Shown here one piece after another: positions 1 to 6,685 of a stretch of DNA of 9,756 bases; the first letter of the stretch is position 1, and each line of letters opens with the position of its first letter. The DNA lies in the NCBI GenBank assembly GCA_905192935.1, contig CAJJMX010000050.1, forward strand, positions 1 through 9,756, given 5' to 3'. The position numbers and the translations under genes are program-made. Under the pieces are notes generated by a model. The model worked only from the letters and a program-made list of their open reading frames with translations, was not told the DNA's origin and did no database searches. The stretch is from an uncultured Mailhella sp. (GTDB taxonomy: Bacteria > Desulfobacterota > Desulfovibrionia > Desulfovibrionales > Desulfovibrionaceae).

Positions 1-44
1 CCCGCAAGGGTCCGCGTCGTGGCAATGTGGGGAAAAAGAAGTAG
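1..44 (+). CDS. rpsM: Ribosomal protein S13, C-terminal end (partial)
   Basis: The reading frame starting at base 3 gives RKGPRRGNVGKKK followed by TAG at 42-44. This is the basic C-terminal tail typical of 30S protein S13, which contacts the tRNA in the P site. Only the last 13 codons are in the window; the gene begins upstream. Its position directly before rpsK matches the conserved rpsM-rpsK-rpsD-rpoA-rplQ order of the alpha operon, and that context is the main support for so short a fragment. Confidence 0.9.
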   Translation, partial: RKGPRRGNVGKKK

Positions 45-109
45 GAAGCTGTATCTGATGCAGCCCATCTTCGGCTGATCGAGACACCATAGCTCCAAGG
101 AAGTGCAAG

Positions 110-499
110 ATGGCAAGAGCCAAACGTGCAGTCAAAAAGAAGGAAAAGAAGAACATTCCGCTGGGCATCGCCCACATTGCGGCTTCTTTCAATAATACTA
201 TCGTTACCTTCACCGATACTCGCGGCAATACCGTGAGCTGGTCCTCCGCCGGCCAGAGCGGTTTCAAGGGTTCCCGCAAGTCCACTCCCTTCGCGGCTCA
301 GGTCGCGGCCGAAAACGCCGCCCGTCGCGCTCAGGACAATGGCATGCGTACTGTGGGTGTGTATGTGAAGGGTCCCGGCGCCGGCCGTGAATCCGCTCTG
401 CGCGCTATCAACGCCGCCGGTTTCAAGGTTGCGTTCATCCGTGACGTGACTCCCATTCCCCACAACGGTTGCCGTCCTCCCAAGCGGCGCCGCGTCTAA
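110..499 (+). CDS. rpsK: 30S ribosomal protein S11
   Basis: S11 binds 16S rRNA on the platform of the small subunit, near the mRNA exit and the E site. The 129-residue product has the usual family length. It shows a basic N-terminal extension (residues 1-14), the conserved core including GVYVKGPGAGRESALRA (about 83-99), and the hallmark C-terminus PHNGCRPPKRRRV. Asn119-Gly120 in that tail is the site where E. coli S11 carries an isoaspartate. The ATG has an AAGGAAG ribosome binding site at 97-103, six bases upstream. It lies 65 bp after rpsM; that gap contains a small hairpin (CAGCC 61-65 with GGCTG 73-77). It is the second gene of the alpha operon and is probably co-transcribed with it. Confidence 0.99.
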   Translation: MARAKRAVKKKEKKNIPLGIAHIAASFNNTIVTFTDTRGNTVSWSSAGQSGFKGSRKSTPFAAQVAAENAARRAQDNGMRTVGVYVKGPGAGRESALRAINAAGFKVAFIRDVTPIPHNGCRPPKRRRV

Positions 500-525
500 C
501 GCCTTGAAGACAAGGAGAACTAGCC

Positions 526-1152
526 TTGGCAAAATATAATGACGCCAAATGCCGGCTTTGCCGTCGTGAAGGCACCAAGCTTTTTCTGAAGGGCGACCGT
601 TGCTTCACTGACAAGTGCGCTCAGGACCGCCGCCCCTACGCCCCCGGCCAGCACGGCCGTGCCCGCAAGAAGCTCAGCGAATATGCTGTGCAGCTGCGTG
701 AAAAGATGAAGGTCCGTCGTATCTACGGCGTGCTTGAAAAGCAGTTCCACGGTTATTTTGAAGACGCCGAAATGGCCAAGGGCGTGACGGGCGCCAACCT
801 GCTCGTCATCCTTGAACGCCGTCTCGACAACGTCGTGTACCGCATGGGCTTCGCCAACTCCCGCAGCCAGGCCCGTCAGCTCGTCCGTCACGGCATCTTC
901 ACCCTCAACGGCCACAAGGTGACCATTCCGTCCCTTCAGGTCCGCGTGGGCGATGAGATCGCCGTTCCGGAAAAGAACCGCAACATTCCCGTCATCGCCG
1001 CCGCTCAGGACGTGCTCGCCCGCCGCGGCTGCCCTGCCTGGGTGGAAGTTGACGGCGCGTCCTTCAAGGGTGTGATCAAGGCCCTTCCCCAGCGCGACGA
1101 TATCCAGACTCCCATCGAAGAATCCCTTATCGTCGAACTTTACTCGAAATAA
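526..1152 (+). CDS. rpsD: 30S ribosomal protein S4 (zinc-binding C+ form)
   Basis: S4 nucleates 30S assembly on 16S rRNA, and in enterobacteria it is also the translational repressor of the alpha operon; no repressor target site is visible here. The 208-residue product has a zinc-knuckle N-terminus with Cys9, Cys12, Cys26 and Cys31, so this is the C+ form, unlike the Cys-free S4 paralogues. It continues with the basic KVRRIYGVLEKQF region and the S4 RNA-binding domain (about 98-160, including RMGFANSRSQARQLVRHG). The start codon is TTG: it alone lies 8 bases after a good AAGGAG (512-517) and gives the conserved MAKYNDAKC N-terminus. It starts 26 bp after rpsK. Confidence 0.98.
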   Translation: MAKYNDAKCRLCRREGTKLFLKGDRCFTDKCAQDRRPYAPGQHGRARKKLSEYAVQLREKMKVRRIYGVLEKQFHGYFEDAEMAKGVTGANLLVILERRLDNVVYRMGFANSRSQARQLVRHGIFTLNGHKVTIPSLQVRVGDEIAVPEKNRNIPVIAAAQDVLARRGCPAWVEVDGASFKGVIKALPQRDDIQTPIEESLIVELYSK

Positions 1153-1164
1153 GCAGGAACCCCC

Positions 1165-2208
1165 ATGCTCAGCAAACAAGCCAACAGGCTCATCAACGCC
1201 CGCAACTGGGCGGTGCTCGTCAAGCCCGAACAGATCGTCCGCGAGAACGACCCTGCCGATACCATGTATGGCAAGTTCGTCTGCGAACCTCTGGAACGCG
1301 GCTACGGTACCACCATCGGCAATGCGTTGCGCAGAGTGCTTTTGGCATCCCTTCAGGGCGCAGCGTTTGTGTCCGTCAAAATTGCGGGCGTACAGCATGA
1401 GTTTACCACCATCCCCGGCGTGCTTGAAGATGTGACGGACATCATCCTGAACATCAAGCAGGTGCGCCTCGCGATGGATACGGACGTTCCTCAGACGGTC
1501 ACCCTCAACGTGAACAAGAAGGGTGAAGTGACCGCCGGCGACATTCAGGGCAACCAGCACGTCACCGTGCTCAACCCTGAGCTTCACATCGCCACGCTTA
1601 CGGAAGACGTGGAGTTCAATCTTGAATTCGAGGTCCGCATGGGCAAGGGCTATGTCCCCGCCGACATGCATGAAGGCCTCTCCGATGAAATCGGCATCAT
1701 CAAGCTCGACTCCAGCTTCTCTCCCGTGCGCAAGGTCGCCTATACCATCGAGGCTGCCCGCGTGGGCCAGATGACCAACTACGACAAGTTGATCCTCGAG
1801 GTCTGGACGGACGGTTCCGTTACCCCTGAAGACGCCATTGCCTACAGCGCGAAGATCATCAAGGATCAGATTTCCGTGTTCATCAACTTCGACGAGCACA
1901 TTTCTGACGAAAGCGGTCTTGGCGCCTGCGACAACGGGGAATTCAACGAAAATCTCTTCAAGAGCATCGACGATCTTGAGCTTTCCGTGCGCGCCACCAA
2001 CTGCCTGCGCAGCGCCAACATCGCGCTGGTCGGCGAACTGGTGCAGCGTTCTGAAAACGAAATGCTCAAGACCAAGAACTTCGGCAAGAAGTCCTTGGAC
2101 GAAATCAAGAACGTTCTTCTCGACATGGGTCTTGATTTCGGCATGAAGGTCGACTCCTTCGATAAGAAATACCAGGAATGGAAGAGGAAGCAGCACCATG
2201 AGGCATAG
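1165..2208 (+). CDS. rpoA: DNA-directed RNA polymerase subunit alpha
   Basis: Alpha dimerises to seed RNA polymerase assembly, and its C-terminal domain binds UP elements and activators. In the 347-residue product the N-terminal domain carries the invariant ERGYGTTIGNALRRVLLASL (44-63), and a KGYVPAD segment follows near 161-167. A flexible linker around 243-268 leads to the C-terminal domain, with LELSVRATNCLRSANIALVG and LKTKNFGKKSLDEIKNVL. Arg276 and Asn279 correspond to E. coli Arg265 and Asn268, the key DNA-contacting residues, so UP-element recognition is probably intact. The ATG is 12 bp after rpsD, behind a modest CAGGAAC site. A short charged tail (about 328-347) extends past the C-terminal domain; its last codons overlap rplQ. 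Confidence 0.99.
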   Translation: MLSKQANRLINARNWAVLVKPEQIVRENDPADTMYGKFVCEPLERGYGTTIGNALRRVLLASLQGAAFVSVKIAGVQHEFTTIPGVLEDVTDIILNIKQVRLAMDTDVPQTVTLNVNKKGEVTAGDIQGNQHVTVLNPELHIATLTEDVEFNLEFEVRMGKGYVPADMHEGLSDEIGIIKLDSSFSPVRKVAYTIEAARVGQMTNYDKLILEVWTDGSVTPEDAIAYSAKIIKDQISVFINFDEHISDESGLGACDNGEFNENLFKSIDDLELSVRATNCLRSANIALVGELVQRSENEMLKTKNFGKKSLDEIKNVLLDMGLDFGMKVDSFDKKYQEWKRKQHHEA

Positions 2209-2587
2209 CAACTCTGGTAAGAAACTGAGCAGAAATCCTTCCCATCGCAAGGCTCTGCTTCGCAATATGTCCAAGGCCCTGCTTACGCACGGCCGGATTC
2301 GCACCACCGAGGTCAAGGCCAAGGAGCTGCGCGGTGTGGTCGAATCTCTCATTACTCTGGCTCGTCGCAACGACGTGGCCGCCCGTCGCCTCGCTTACCG
2401 CGAACTGGGCAGCCATCAGCTCGTGCAGAAGCTGTTTGACGAAATCGCTCCCCGCTTTGCCGGTGTCCCCGGCGGTTTCACCCGCGTGGTGAAGCTTGCG
2501 ATGCCCCGTCGCGGCGACTGCGCCCCGATGGCCATCATCGAACTGACCAAGCAGGCTGCTGAAGCTCCTGCCGAAGCTCAGGCGTAA
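2198..2587 (+). CDS. rplQ: 50S ribosomal protein L17
   Basis: L17 is a large-subunit protein close to the polypeptide exit tunnel. The 129-residue product begins with the conserved MRHSNSGKKLSRNPSHRKAL and continues with LLTHGRIRTTEVKAKELR, which bind 23S rRNA; the last dozen residues are Ala/Glu-rich and typically variable. The start overlaps the end of rpoA by 11 bp, and its ribosome binding site (AGAGGAAG, 2183-2190) lies inside rpoA, which suggests translational coupling. It is the last gene of the alpha operon and is followed 20 bp later by an intrinsic terminator. Confidence 0.99.
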   Translation: MRHSNSGKKLSRNPSHRKALLRNMSKALLTHGRIRTTEVKAKELRGVVESLITLARRNDVAARRLAYRELGSHQLVQKLFDEIAPRFAGVPGGFTRVVKLAMPRRGDCAPMAIIELTKQAAEAPAEAQA

Positions 2588-2607
2588 GCGTTTTCTGCAT
2601 AGCGCAC

Positions 2608-2643
2608 AAAGGGGAACCACTGCGGTGGTTCCCTTTTTGTTTT
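2608..2643 (+). terminator. Intrinsic terminator of the alpha ribosomal operon
   Basis: A perfect 9-bp stem pairs GGGAACCAC (2612-2620) with GTGGTTCCC (2625-2633) around a TGCG tetraloop, followed by a T-rich run (TTTTTGTTTT, 2634-2643). The stem can extend by A-U pairs between AAA (2608-2610) and the T run, so it could also act on minus-strand transcripts. It lies just after rplQ, as expected for the end of this operon. Confidence 0.93.
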
Positions 2644-2772
2644 AAGCCTTGCCGGGCAGACGGGAACAGACGACGCCTTCTCTTTTTTCGAGAACGGCGT
2701 TTTGGACTCGGCGGAAATTTTTCTACATTCCGTCAGGCGCATTTTCCTGAAACCTGTATCGGTTCTGCGTCT

Positions 2773-2845
2773 GGAAAACGGCCGAAACCTGCCGGTTTCC
2801 AAAATGATTTTTCTGTCCCCAGGCCCGTCGGGCACTGGGGGACAG
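2773..2845 (+). other. Hairpin cluster in the 320-bp leader region before the glucanase gene
   Basis: The stretch between the rplQ terminator and the next gene has no convincing coding sequence but holds three inverted repeats. GGAAAACGGC (2773-2782) can pair, with one mismatch, with GCCGGTTTCC (2791-2800). GAAACC (2784-2789) can pair with GGTTTC (2794-2799), which excludes the first pairing. CTGTCCCCAG (2813-2822) pairs with CTGGGGGACAG (2835-2845) with one bulged G, enclosing an inner GCCC/GGGC hairpin. None is followed by a U run in either direction, so they are not ordinary terminators. All lie upstream of the candidate promoter, so they may be outside the mRNA. Their role is unknown. Confidence 0.4.
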
Positions 2846-2846
2846 C

Positions 2847-2875
2847 TTGCGCAGACGGCCGATTGCGGCTACTTA
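2847..2875 (+). promoter_or_regulatory. Candidate sigma70 promoter for the glucanase gene
   Basis: TTGCGC (2847-2852) and TACTTA (2870-2875) are separated by 17 bp, which would start transcription near 2882, about 84 bases before the chosen start codon. Both boxes are imperfect matches. The placement fits because the upstream operon is terminated, so a new promoter is needed somewhere in 2644-2960. Confidence 0.3.
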
Positions 2876-2965
2876 TAGCGGCTGGGAGACGTTCCCGACA
2901 GGCTTTTTGCATCCCATGTCCGGATGCGTTTCGCCAAGAGATGCCTTCAAACTCGGTGGATGGTT

Positions 2966-4672
2966 ATGAATCTGAAAAAACGTGTTTTTGGGGTCGTGGC
3001 TTTTGCCGTTCTGCTGTTCCCGTGCCTTGTGTTCGCCGCACAGGAGCAGAAGACGCCCGACGTTCAGAAGCAGCCGGAAGCCGTTCAGGCCGATGCTGCC
3101 GCGCTGAACGACTTTACGCCTGACGATGCCTTCAGAAAGGATCGCCTTCTGCTCGACAGACTGCAGTATGACGCCTTCCGCTATATCTGGGAGCATACGT
3201 TCCCTGAGTCCGGTCTTGCCTATGAGGACAGCCGCAACAAGGAAACGGGACAGGCCACCATCGGCGGCTCGGGTTTCGGTGTGGCGGCCATAGTCGTGGC
3301 TGCGGAGCGAGGCTGGATCTCCCGTGAGGCCGCTGCGGAACGTGTGCTGAAGATCGCGACGTTCCTGCGCGACAAGACGGACAGAAAAAATCTTCACGGC
3401 GCCTTCCCGCACTGGCTCGACGGACGCACCGGCAAGACCATATCCTTCGGTGAGCAGGACAACGGCGCCGATCTTGTGGAAACGGCCTTCATGATGCAGG
3501 GACTGCTCATTGCCCGCTCCTATTTCTCTGCGGACACGGATCAGGAAAAGGCCCTGCGCGACTGCATCACGCAGCTGTGGCACGATGTGGACTGGCACTG
3601 GTTCACGAAGTCGGAAAACAACGGCCTGTACTGGCACTGGAGCCCCACCGCCGACTTCGGCATGGGCATGAAGATTTCCGGCTTCAATGAGGCCATGGTG
3701 GCCTATGTGCTGGCCCTTGGTTCTCCTACGCATCCCATTTCCCGGGAGGCGGCGCAGTTCTGGTATTCCACGGACGAGTATCAGCCCAAGACCGGCAACG
3801 GCTATACCATCGAAGCCGCCAACGATTATGCCGGATGCATGTTTCTTTCCCACTATTCCTTCATCGGTCTGGACCCGCGCCGCATGGCCGACGCCCACGT
3901 CCGCCGCGGATACATGGTCAGAAACATCACCCATACGCTCATGAACCGGGCCTATGCGCTGGAGTCGGCTCCCGCCGACCATCAGTTCAGCGAGGGCTTC
4001 TGGGGACTCACGGCCTGCGACGTGAAGGGCGGCTATCGTTATCAGTCCGCCTACAATGAGGTGGGTACGGTGGCTCCGACGGCAGCGCTTTCCTCCATGC
4101 CGTACACGCCCGAATATTCCATGCGGGTGCTCTGGAACATTTACGACAATTACAAGGACAAGCTGTGGGGTCCCTACGGTCCCTATGACGCCTTCAGTCT
4201 CAAGGACAACTGGTTCGACAACAGCTATCTTGCCATCGATCAGCTGCCCATCGTGAGCATGGTGGAAAACTATCGCAGCGGTCTGCTCTGGTCGCTGTTC
4301 ATGAACATCCCCGAAGTGCAGGAAGGTCTGGCCCGCATGGGCGTGCAGCCTCTGCCTGCCGCCAACGGCTTCCCGGACGTGGTCGTTCCGCTCAAAAAGA
4401 CGGAGTCCGGCTATGAACTGGACGCTCTCGATCTTCGCCGTCATCCCGATACCGGCATGTACATGGTGCCCTACAGCTGCGAAAAGGACGGCATGGTCTT
4501 CTTCACGCTGGAAGACTCTTCCGGCAAGGTCGTCAAACAGTTCACCCGTGAGGGCCGCAAGGGGAACAACGTACTGGAATTTCCCCAGTTCATGCCCAAA
4601 ACTCAGGAAACTTTCCAGCTCATCATGCACATAGGAGATCTGACCGCAGGTCTGCCGGTCCGGTTGAACTGA
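2966..4672 (+). CDS. Exported glucoamylase-like (PF10091/GH144-like) glucan hydrolase
   Basis: This is probably a periplasmic or secreted glycoside hydrolase of the 'glucoamylase family' (COG5368, PF10091). Characterised GH144 members of this fold are beta-1,2-glucan hydrolases, so a role in turning over beta-glucan is plausible but inferred. From this ATG the product has 568 residues. A signal peptide (1-24) has MNLKKR, then a hydrophobic stretch ending VFA. An all-helical (alpha/alpha)6 toroid follows, with RYIWEHTFPESGLAYEDS (72-89), FGEQDNGADLVETAF (161-175), WHWSP...GFNEAMVAY (223-247) and SAYNEVGTVAPTAALSSMPY (361-380). About 90 C-terminal residues (478-568) look like a separate beta-sandwich. 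The ATG at 2966 was chosen over 2924 because it sits 5 bases after GGTGGA (2955-2960) and begins the signal peptide; ATG 2960 is a near alternative. It appears monocistronic. Confidence 0.87.
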   Translation: MNLKKRVFGVVAFAVLLFPCLVFAAQEQKTPDVQKQPEAVQADAAALNDFTPDDAFRKDRLLLDRLQYDAFRYIWEHTFPESGLAYEDSRNKETGQATIGGSGFGVAAIVVAAERGWISREAAAERVLKIATFLRDKTDRKNLHGAFPHWLDGRTGKTISFGEQDNGADLVETAFMMQGLLIARSYFSADTDQEKALRDCITQLWHDVDWHWFTKSENNGLYWHWSPTADFGMGMKISGFNEAMVAYVLALGSPTHPISREAAQFWYSTDEYQPKTGNGYTIEAANDYAGCMFLSHYSFIGLDPRRMADAHVRRGYMVRNITHTLMNRAYALESAPADHQFSEGFWGLTACDVKGGYRYQSAYNEVGTVAPTAALSSMPYTPEYSMRVLWNIYDNYKDKLWGPYGPYDAFSLKDNWFDNSYLAIDQLPIVSMVENYRSGLLWSLFMNIPEVQEGLARMGVQPLPAANGFPDVVVPLKKTESGYELDALDLRRHPDTGMYMVPYSCEKDGMVFFTLEDSSGKVVKQFTREGRKGNNVLEFPQFMPKTQETFQLIMHIGDLTAGLPVRLN

Positions 4673-4709
4673 CGTAAATCTGACGCGTCGTCTCCTTTCT
4701 TTTTTTCTG

Positions 4710-4750
4710 CCGCCCCTGTCCGGTATGCATCCGGCCGGGGCGGTTTTTTT
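4710..4750 (+). terminator. Intrinsic terminator after the glucanase gene
   Basis: CCGCCCC (4710-4716) pairs with GGGGCGG (4737-4743), with an inner CCGG/CCGG pairing (4720-4723 with 4731-4734), and TTTTTTT follows directly at 4744-4750. It lies 38 bp after the stop codon and isolates the gene from the downstream region. Confidence 0.9.
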
Positions 4751-5189
4751 GTCCGTTGCGACGACTGAGCTCGGAAGGAAGTCTGTTCTTGCCGCTTGTA
4801 CAGACAGCCACTCTCAGGAAAACGTGTGCAGCGGTCGGAACGAAGAGGAGGCCGACACAGGTGCATCGACATTTGCGGCGTGCAGGCGCTTTGTTCTGGC
4901 TGACGGATGTCAGGCCTGATATGCCGCATGACCGCATGTGTTGTTTCTTTCCAGTTTTGTACCGGGACGCCGTTCCGTCCGGCAGTTGTTTTTCCCTCGG
5001 GTAAAATATCGGTTAAAGCTGTATTCATATGAAATAATGAATGATTTTATATGACACACTTCTTGCAGTGAGGAGGCCGGGCATTCTGTTCAAGGAAGTC
5101 GTCATATGGAACGCAATCAACCACGGCACTGATCAAGGAGGCCTGCTCAACAGTCATTATTTAATCTGCAGGCCGTATATGGGAATGAG
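4751..5189. other. Gene-poor stretch, no recognisable coding sequence
   Basis: About 440 bp with no reading frame resembling a known family, no credible ribosome binding site and start pair, and no strong hairpin. The section around 4995-5055 is clearly more AT-rich than its surroundings and contains TAAAAT and similar boxes, but no matching -35 element at proper spacing. It may be the decayed upstream part of the ABC importer locus that follows (a solute-binding protein gene would normally sit here). Residues such as LFKEVVIWNA near 5090-5120 are only suggestive of a permease N-terminus. Confidence 0.4.
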
Positions 5190-5515
5190 GACTTTATCTT
5201 CATGCTTACCAGGAGTATGGCCCGGACATCCCTGCTGCGTTTCGTCTCCGGCTTTCTTGCCGCGAGGATCATGGTCGCAGCCATATGCTTTTTGCCGCCG
5301 TCAATCCCTACATTCAGACGCATGGATGCCTCTGCTTCTTTCTTCCGTCAGAGACAGCGAAATGACGGCCCTCTTCGTCATCTTCATGGCCAGACTGTGA
5401 TACAACTCCGGTCAACCGGCCTTCGGGGTGAACAGCATCCGCAAGGAATACCTCAATGTGGCCGCCATCCTGCAGAGGAAGCGTTCTGAAAAGATTTTCG
5501 AGGGCATTCTTCCTG
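5190..5515 (+). pseudogene. Decayed NitT/TauT-family ABC transporter permease
   Basis: Permease-like peptides appear in order but in three frames. LLRFVSGFLAA (about 5238-5270, frame 3) resembles a transmembrane segment. VNPYIQT (from 5300, frame 2) matches the NPLIQ/NPYIQT region of NrtB-type permeases. SEMTALFVIFMARL (frame 1) runs into TGA at 5398-5400. The same frame resumes with FGVNSIRKEYLNVAAILQ and EKIFEGILP, the typical cytoplasmic EAA loop that contacts the ATPase. Homologues have some 250-300 residues with more membrane segments after the EAA loop; here those are missing and ATPase sequence follows at once. Two frameshifts, one stop and a deletion make this a non-functional remnant. 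NrtB/TauC/SsuC-type importers take up nitrate, sulfonates, bicarbonate or similar anions; which substrate cannot be told. The left boundary is approximate. Confidence 0.75.
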
Positions 5516-6170
5516 TGCGGCAGTTCACCCTGCGCAATATTGTCGCGGGCACGACAGCGCCGACGAGGGCGTCATCAGGCTGAAGGGCAGGGAAGTGCGC
5601 AGTCCCGGTCTCGACAGAATGGTGGTGTTCCAGAATTTCGCCCTCATGCCCTGGATGACGGTGTATCAGAACGTAAGGCTGGCCGTGCAGGCGGCGTATC
5701 CGCACTGGAGCCGCAGCAGGATCCATGAACGGGTGTCGCATTATCTGGAGCTGGTCAATCTTAAGGGCGCGGAAGACAAGTATCCTTCGGCCCTGTCCGG
5801 AGGCATGAAGCAGCGTTGCGGTCTTGCCCGGGCTTTTGCCGTGCAGCCTCCCATGATGCTGCTCGACGAGCCTTTTGCGCAGATTGACGCCCTGACGCGG
5901 GGAACGATTCAGGATGAACTCATACGGATGTGGAACGAGACGGGCGTGACCATATTCATGGTCACCCATGACGTGGATGAGGCCATTCTGCTTTCCGACC
6001 GCATCCTGCTCATGAGCGCCGGACCTTTTGCCCAGATAAGAGAGGTCGTTCCCATTGAGATCCCGAGACCGAGGACCAGAGGCACTATCATCGAGCATCC
6101 CGATTATTACAGGCTTCGCAACAGGATCATTCAGTTCCTCAGTGAAAAGGGAGCGTCGCAGGCGGCGTGA
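5516..6170 (+). pseudogene. N-terminally truncated NrtD-like ABC transporter ATPase
   Basis: The cytoplasmic ATP-hydrolysing subunit of a NitT/TauT-type importer. From a GTG at 5595, 191 residues stay open: Q-loop VVFQNFALMPW (10-20), signature LSGGMKQR (67-74), Walker B MMLLDEPF (87-94), D-loop region AQIDALTRG, and H-loop MVTHDVDEA (His125). The C-terminus with IPRPRTRGTIIEHPDYYRLRN is characteristic of NrtD/CmpD-like ATPases rather than TauB/SsuB. Upstream, HDSADEGVIRLKGREV continues in frame, but TLRNIVAG, the helix following Walker A, is in another frame, as if one base were lost near 5550. The expected GxSGCGKST is absent or reduced to a CG-x-FT remnant at about 5515-5530. Without Walker A the protein should not bind ATP. 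A shortened product from GTG 5595 remains possible, since that part shows no lesion. Confidence 0.8.
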
Positions 6171-6357
6171 GCCCCGGCCGGCGATATACGCGGATGTCCG
6201 CCCGGACGGAGAGCGTTCACGAGGATGGGGTGCCGTCGTTTCCGGAGCGGGGGAAGAAGGTATGTGTGCGGCGGAAGAGAAACAGCCTCGATCGGGATGC
6301 AGCGACAGGAGTCCTCGGCCGCGGAGCCTTTGTTCTGAGGAATACTCTGAAAAGGAT

Positions 6358-6395
6358 AAGAAAAAAGGCTTATGAGGTTGTCCTCATAAGCCTTT
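6358..6395 (-). terminator. Terminator of the downstream tRNA-Arg unit
   Basis: On the minus strand a perfect 14-bp stem (6382-6395 with 6364-6377) with a 4-base loop is followed by a T-rich tract (plus-strand A run at 6361-6366). It begins 10 bp past the tRNA 3' end. The A-rich and U-rich flanks are nearly symmetric, but the direction fits the tRNA. Confidence 0.92.
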
Positions 6396-6404
6396 GCTCT
6401 CGAA

Positions 6405-6481
6405 TGGTGCGCCCGGAGGGATTCGAACTCCCGACCTACAGGTTCGTAGCCTGTTGCTCTATCCAGCTGAGCTACGAGCGC
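6405..6481 (-). tRNA. tRNA-Arg(ACG), copy 1 (promoter-distal to hflK)
   Basis: A 77-nt cloverleaf on the minus strand. The acceptor stem pairs GCGCTCG with CGGGCGC (one G-U), and the discriminator A and the CCA end are encoded. The D arm is GCTCAGCTGGATAGAGC. The anticodon stem ACAGG/CCTGT encloses the loop CTACGAA, so the anticodon is ACG; in bacteria it is normally edited to ICG by TadA to read CGU, CGC and CGA. The T loop is TTCGAAT. The T stem is slightly weak: GGGAG against CCCTC has an A-C mismatch at 52-62 and a G-U at 50-64. It has its own promoter and terminator. Confidence 0.97.
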
Positions 6482-6494
6482 TCGGTGAGAAAGG

Positions 6495-6523
6495 ACATTA
6501 GTCGTCCTTGTTGAAAACGTCAA
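6495..6523 (-). promoter_or_regulatory. Sigma70 promoter of tRNA-Arg copy 1
   Basis: On the minus strand, TTGACG (plus 6518-6523) and TAATGT (plus 6495-6500) are separated by exactly 17 bp. Transcription would begin near 6488, about 7 bases before the mature tRNA 5' end. The -35 box matches 5 of 6 consensus bases. Confidence 0.85.
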
Positions 6524-6547
6524 GCGTTTTTTTTCATCTTTTTTGCC

Positions 6548-6583
6548 TGAAAAACAAAAAAGGCTTACCTTGCGGTAAGCCTT
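6548..6583 (-). terminator. Terminator of the upstream tRNA-Arg unit
   Basis: Minus-strand stem of 10 bp (AAGGCTTACC, 6574-6583 on the complement, pairing with 6560-6569), a 4-base loop, then TTTTTTGTTTTT. It lies between the two tRNA genes, so the two copies are separate transcripts. The stem shares AAGGCTTA with the terminator of the other copy, as expected if the whole unit was duplicated. Confidence 0.9.
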
Positions 6584-6596
6584 CATGATGTCAAAG

Positions 6597-6673
6597 TGGT
6601 GCGCCCGGAGAGATTCGAACTCCCGACCCACAGGTTCGTAGCCTGTTGCTCTATCCAGCTGAGCCACGAGCGC
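6597..6673 (-). tRNA. tRNA-Arg(ACG), copy 2
   Basis: A 77-nt cloverleaf with an encoded CCA and the same ACG anticodon in the loop CTACGAA. It differs from the other copy at only three positions: base 9 (G instead of A), base 44 (G instead of A), and base 62 in the T stem (U instead of C). The last change restores an A-U pair at 52-62, so this copy has the better-paired T stem. The separation from copy 1 is 115 bp, filled by its terminator and the promoter of copy 1. Confidence 0.97.
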
Positions 6674-6685
6674 CCGACAACCGCC

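Noticed and set aside
520..2370. A 616-codon open frame on the minus strand across rpsD, rpoA and rplQ
   Set aside because: It is the antisense shadow of three unmistakable conserved genes with biased codon use. It has no family resemblance and no ribosome binding site, and it overlaps the operon completely.
2924..2965. An earlier ATG for the glucanase (14 extra residues)
   Set aside because: There is no ribosome binding site before 2924, and the added residues would displace a normal signal peptide from the N-terminus. ATG 2966 has GGTGGA at good spacing.
2986..3028. A lipoprotein signal in the glucanase (Cys20)
   Set aside because: The bases before the Cys encode LLFP, and Pro at -1 does not fit a lipobox. 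A signal peptidase I site after VFA fits better.
2873..4630. A 585-codon open frame on the minus strand opposite the glucanase gene
   Set aside because: The plus-strand frame has a signal peptide and family motifs. The antisense frame shows only the His/Val/Gly-rich composition typical of reverse-complement shadows.
5595..6170. Calling this a complete, functional ABC ATPase
   Set aside because: The P-loop and the first beta strands are missing, and related sequence upstream is in another frame, so a truncated gene is more likely.
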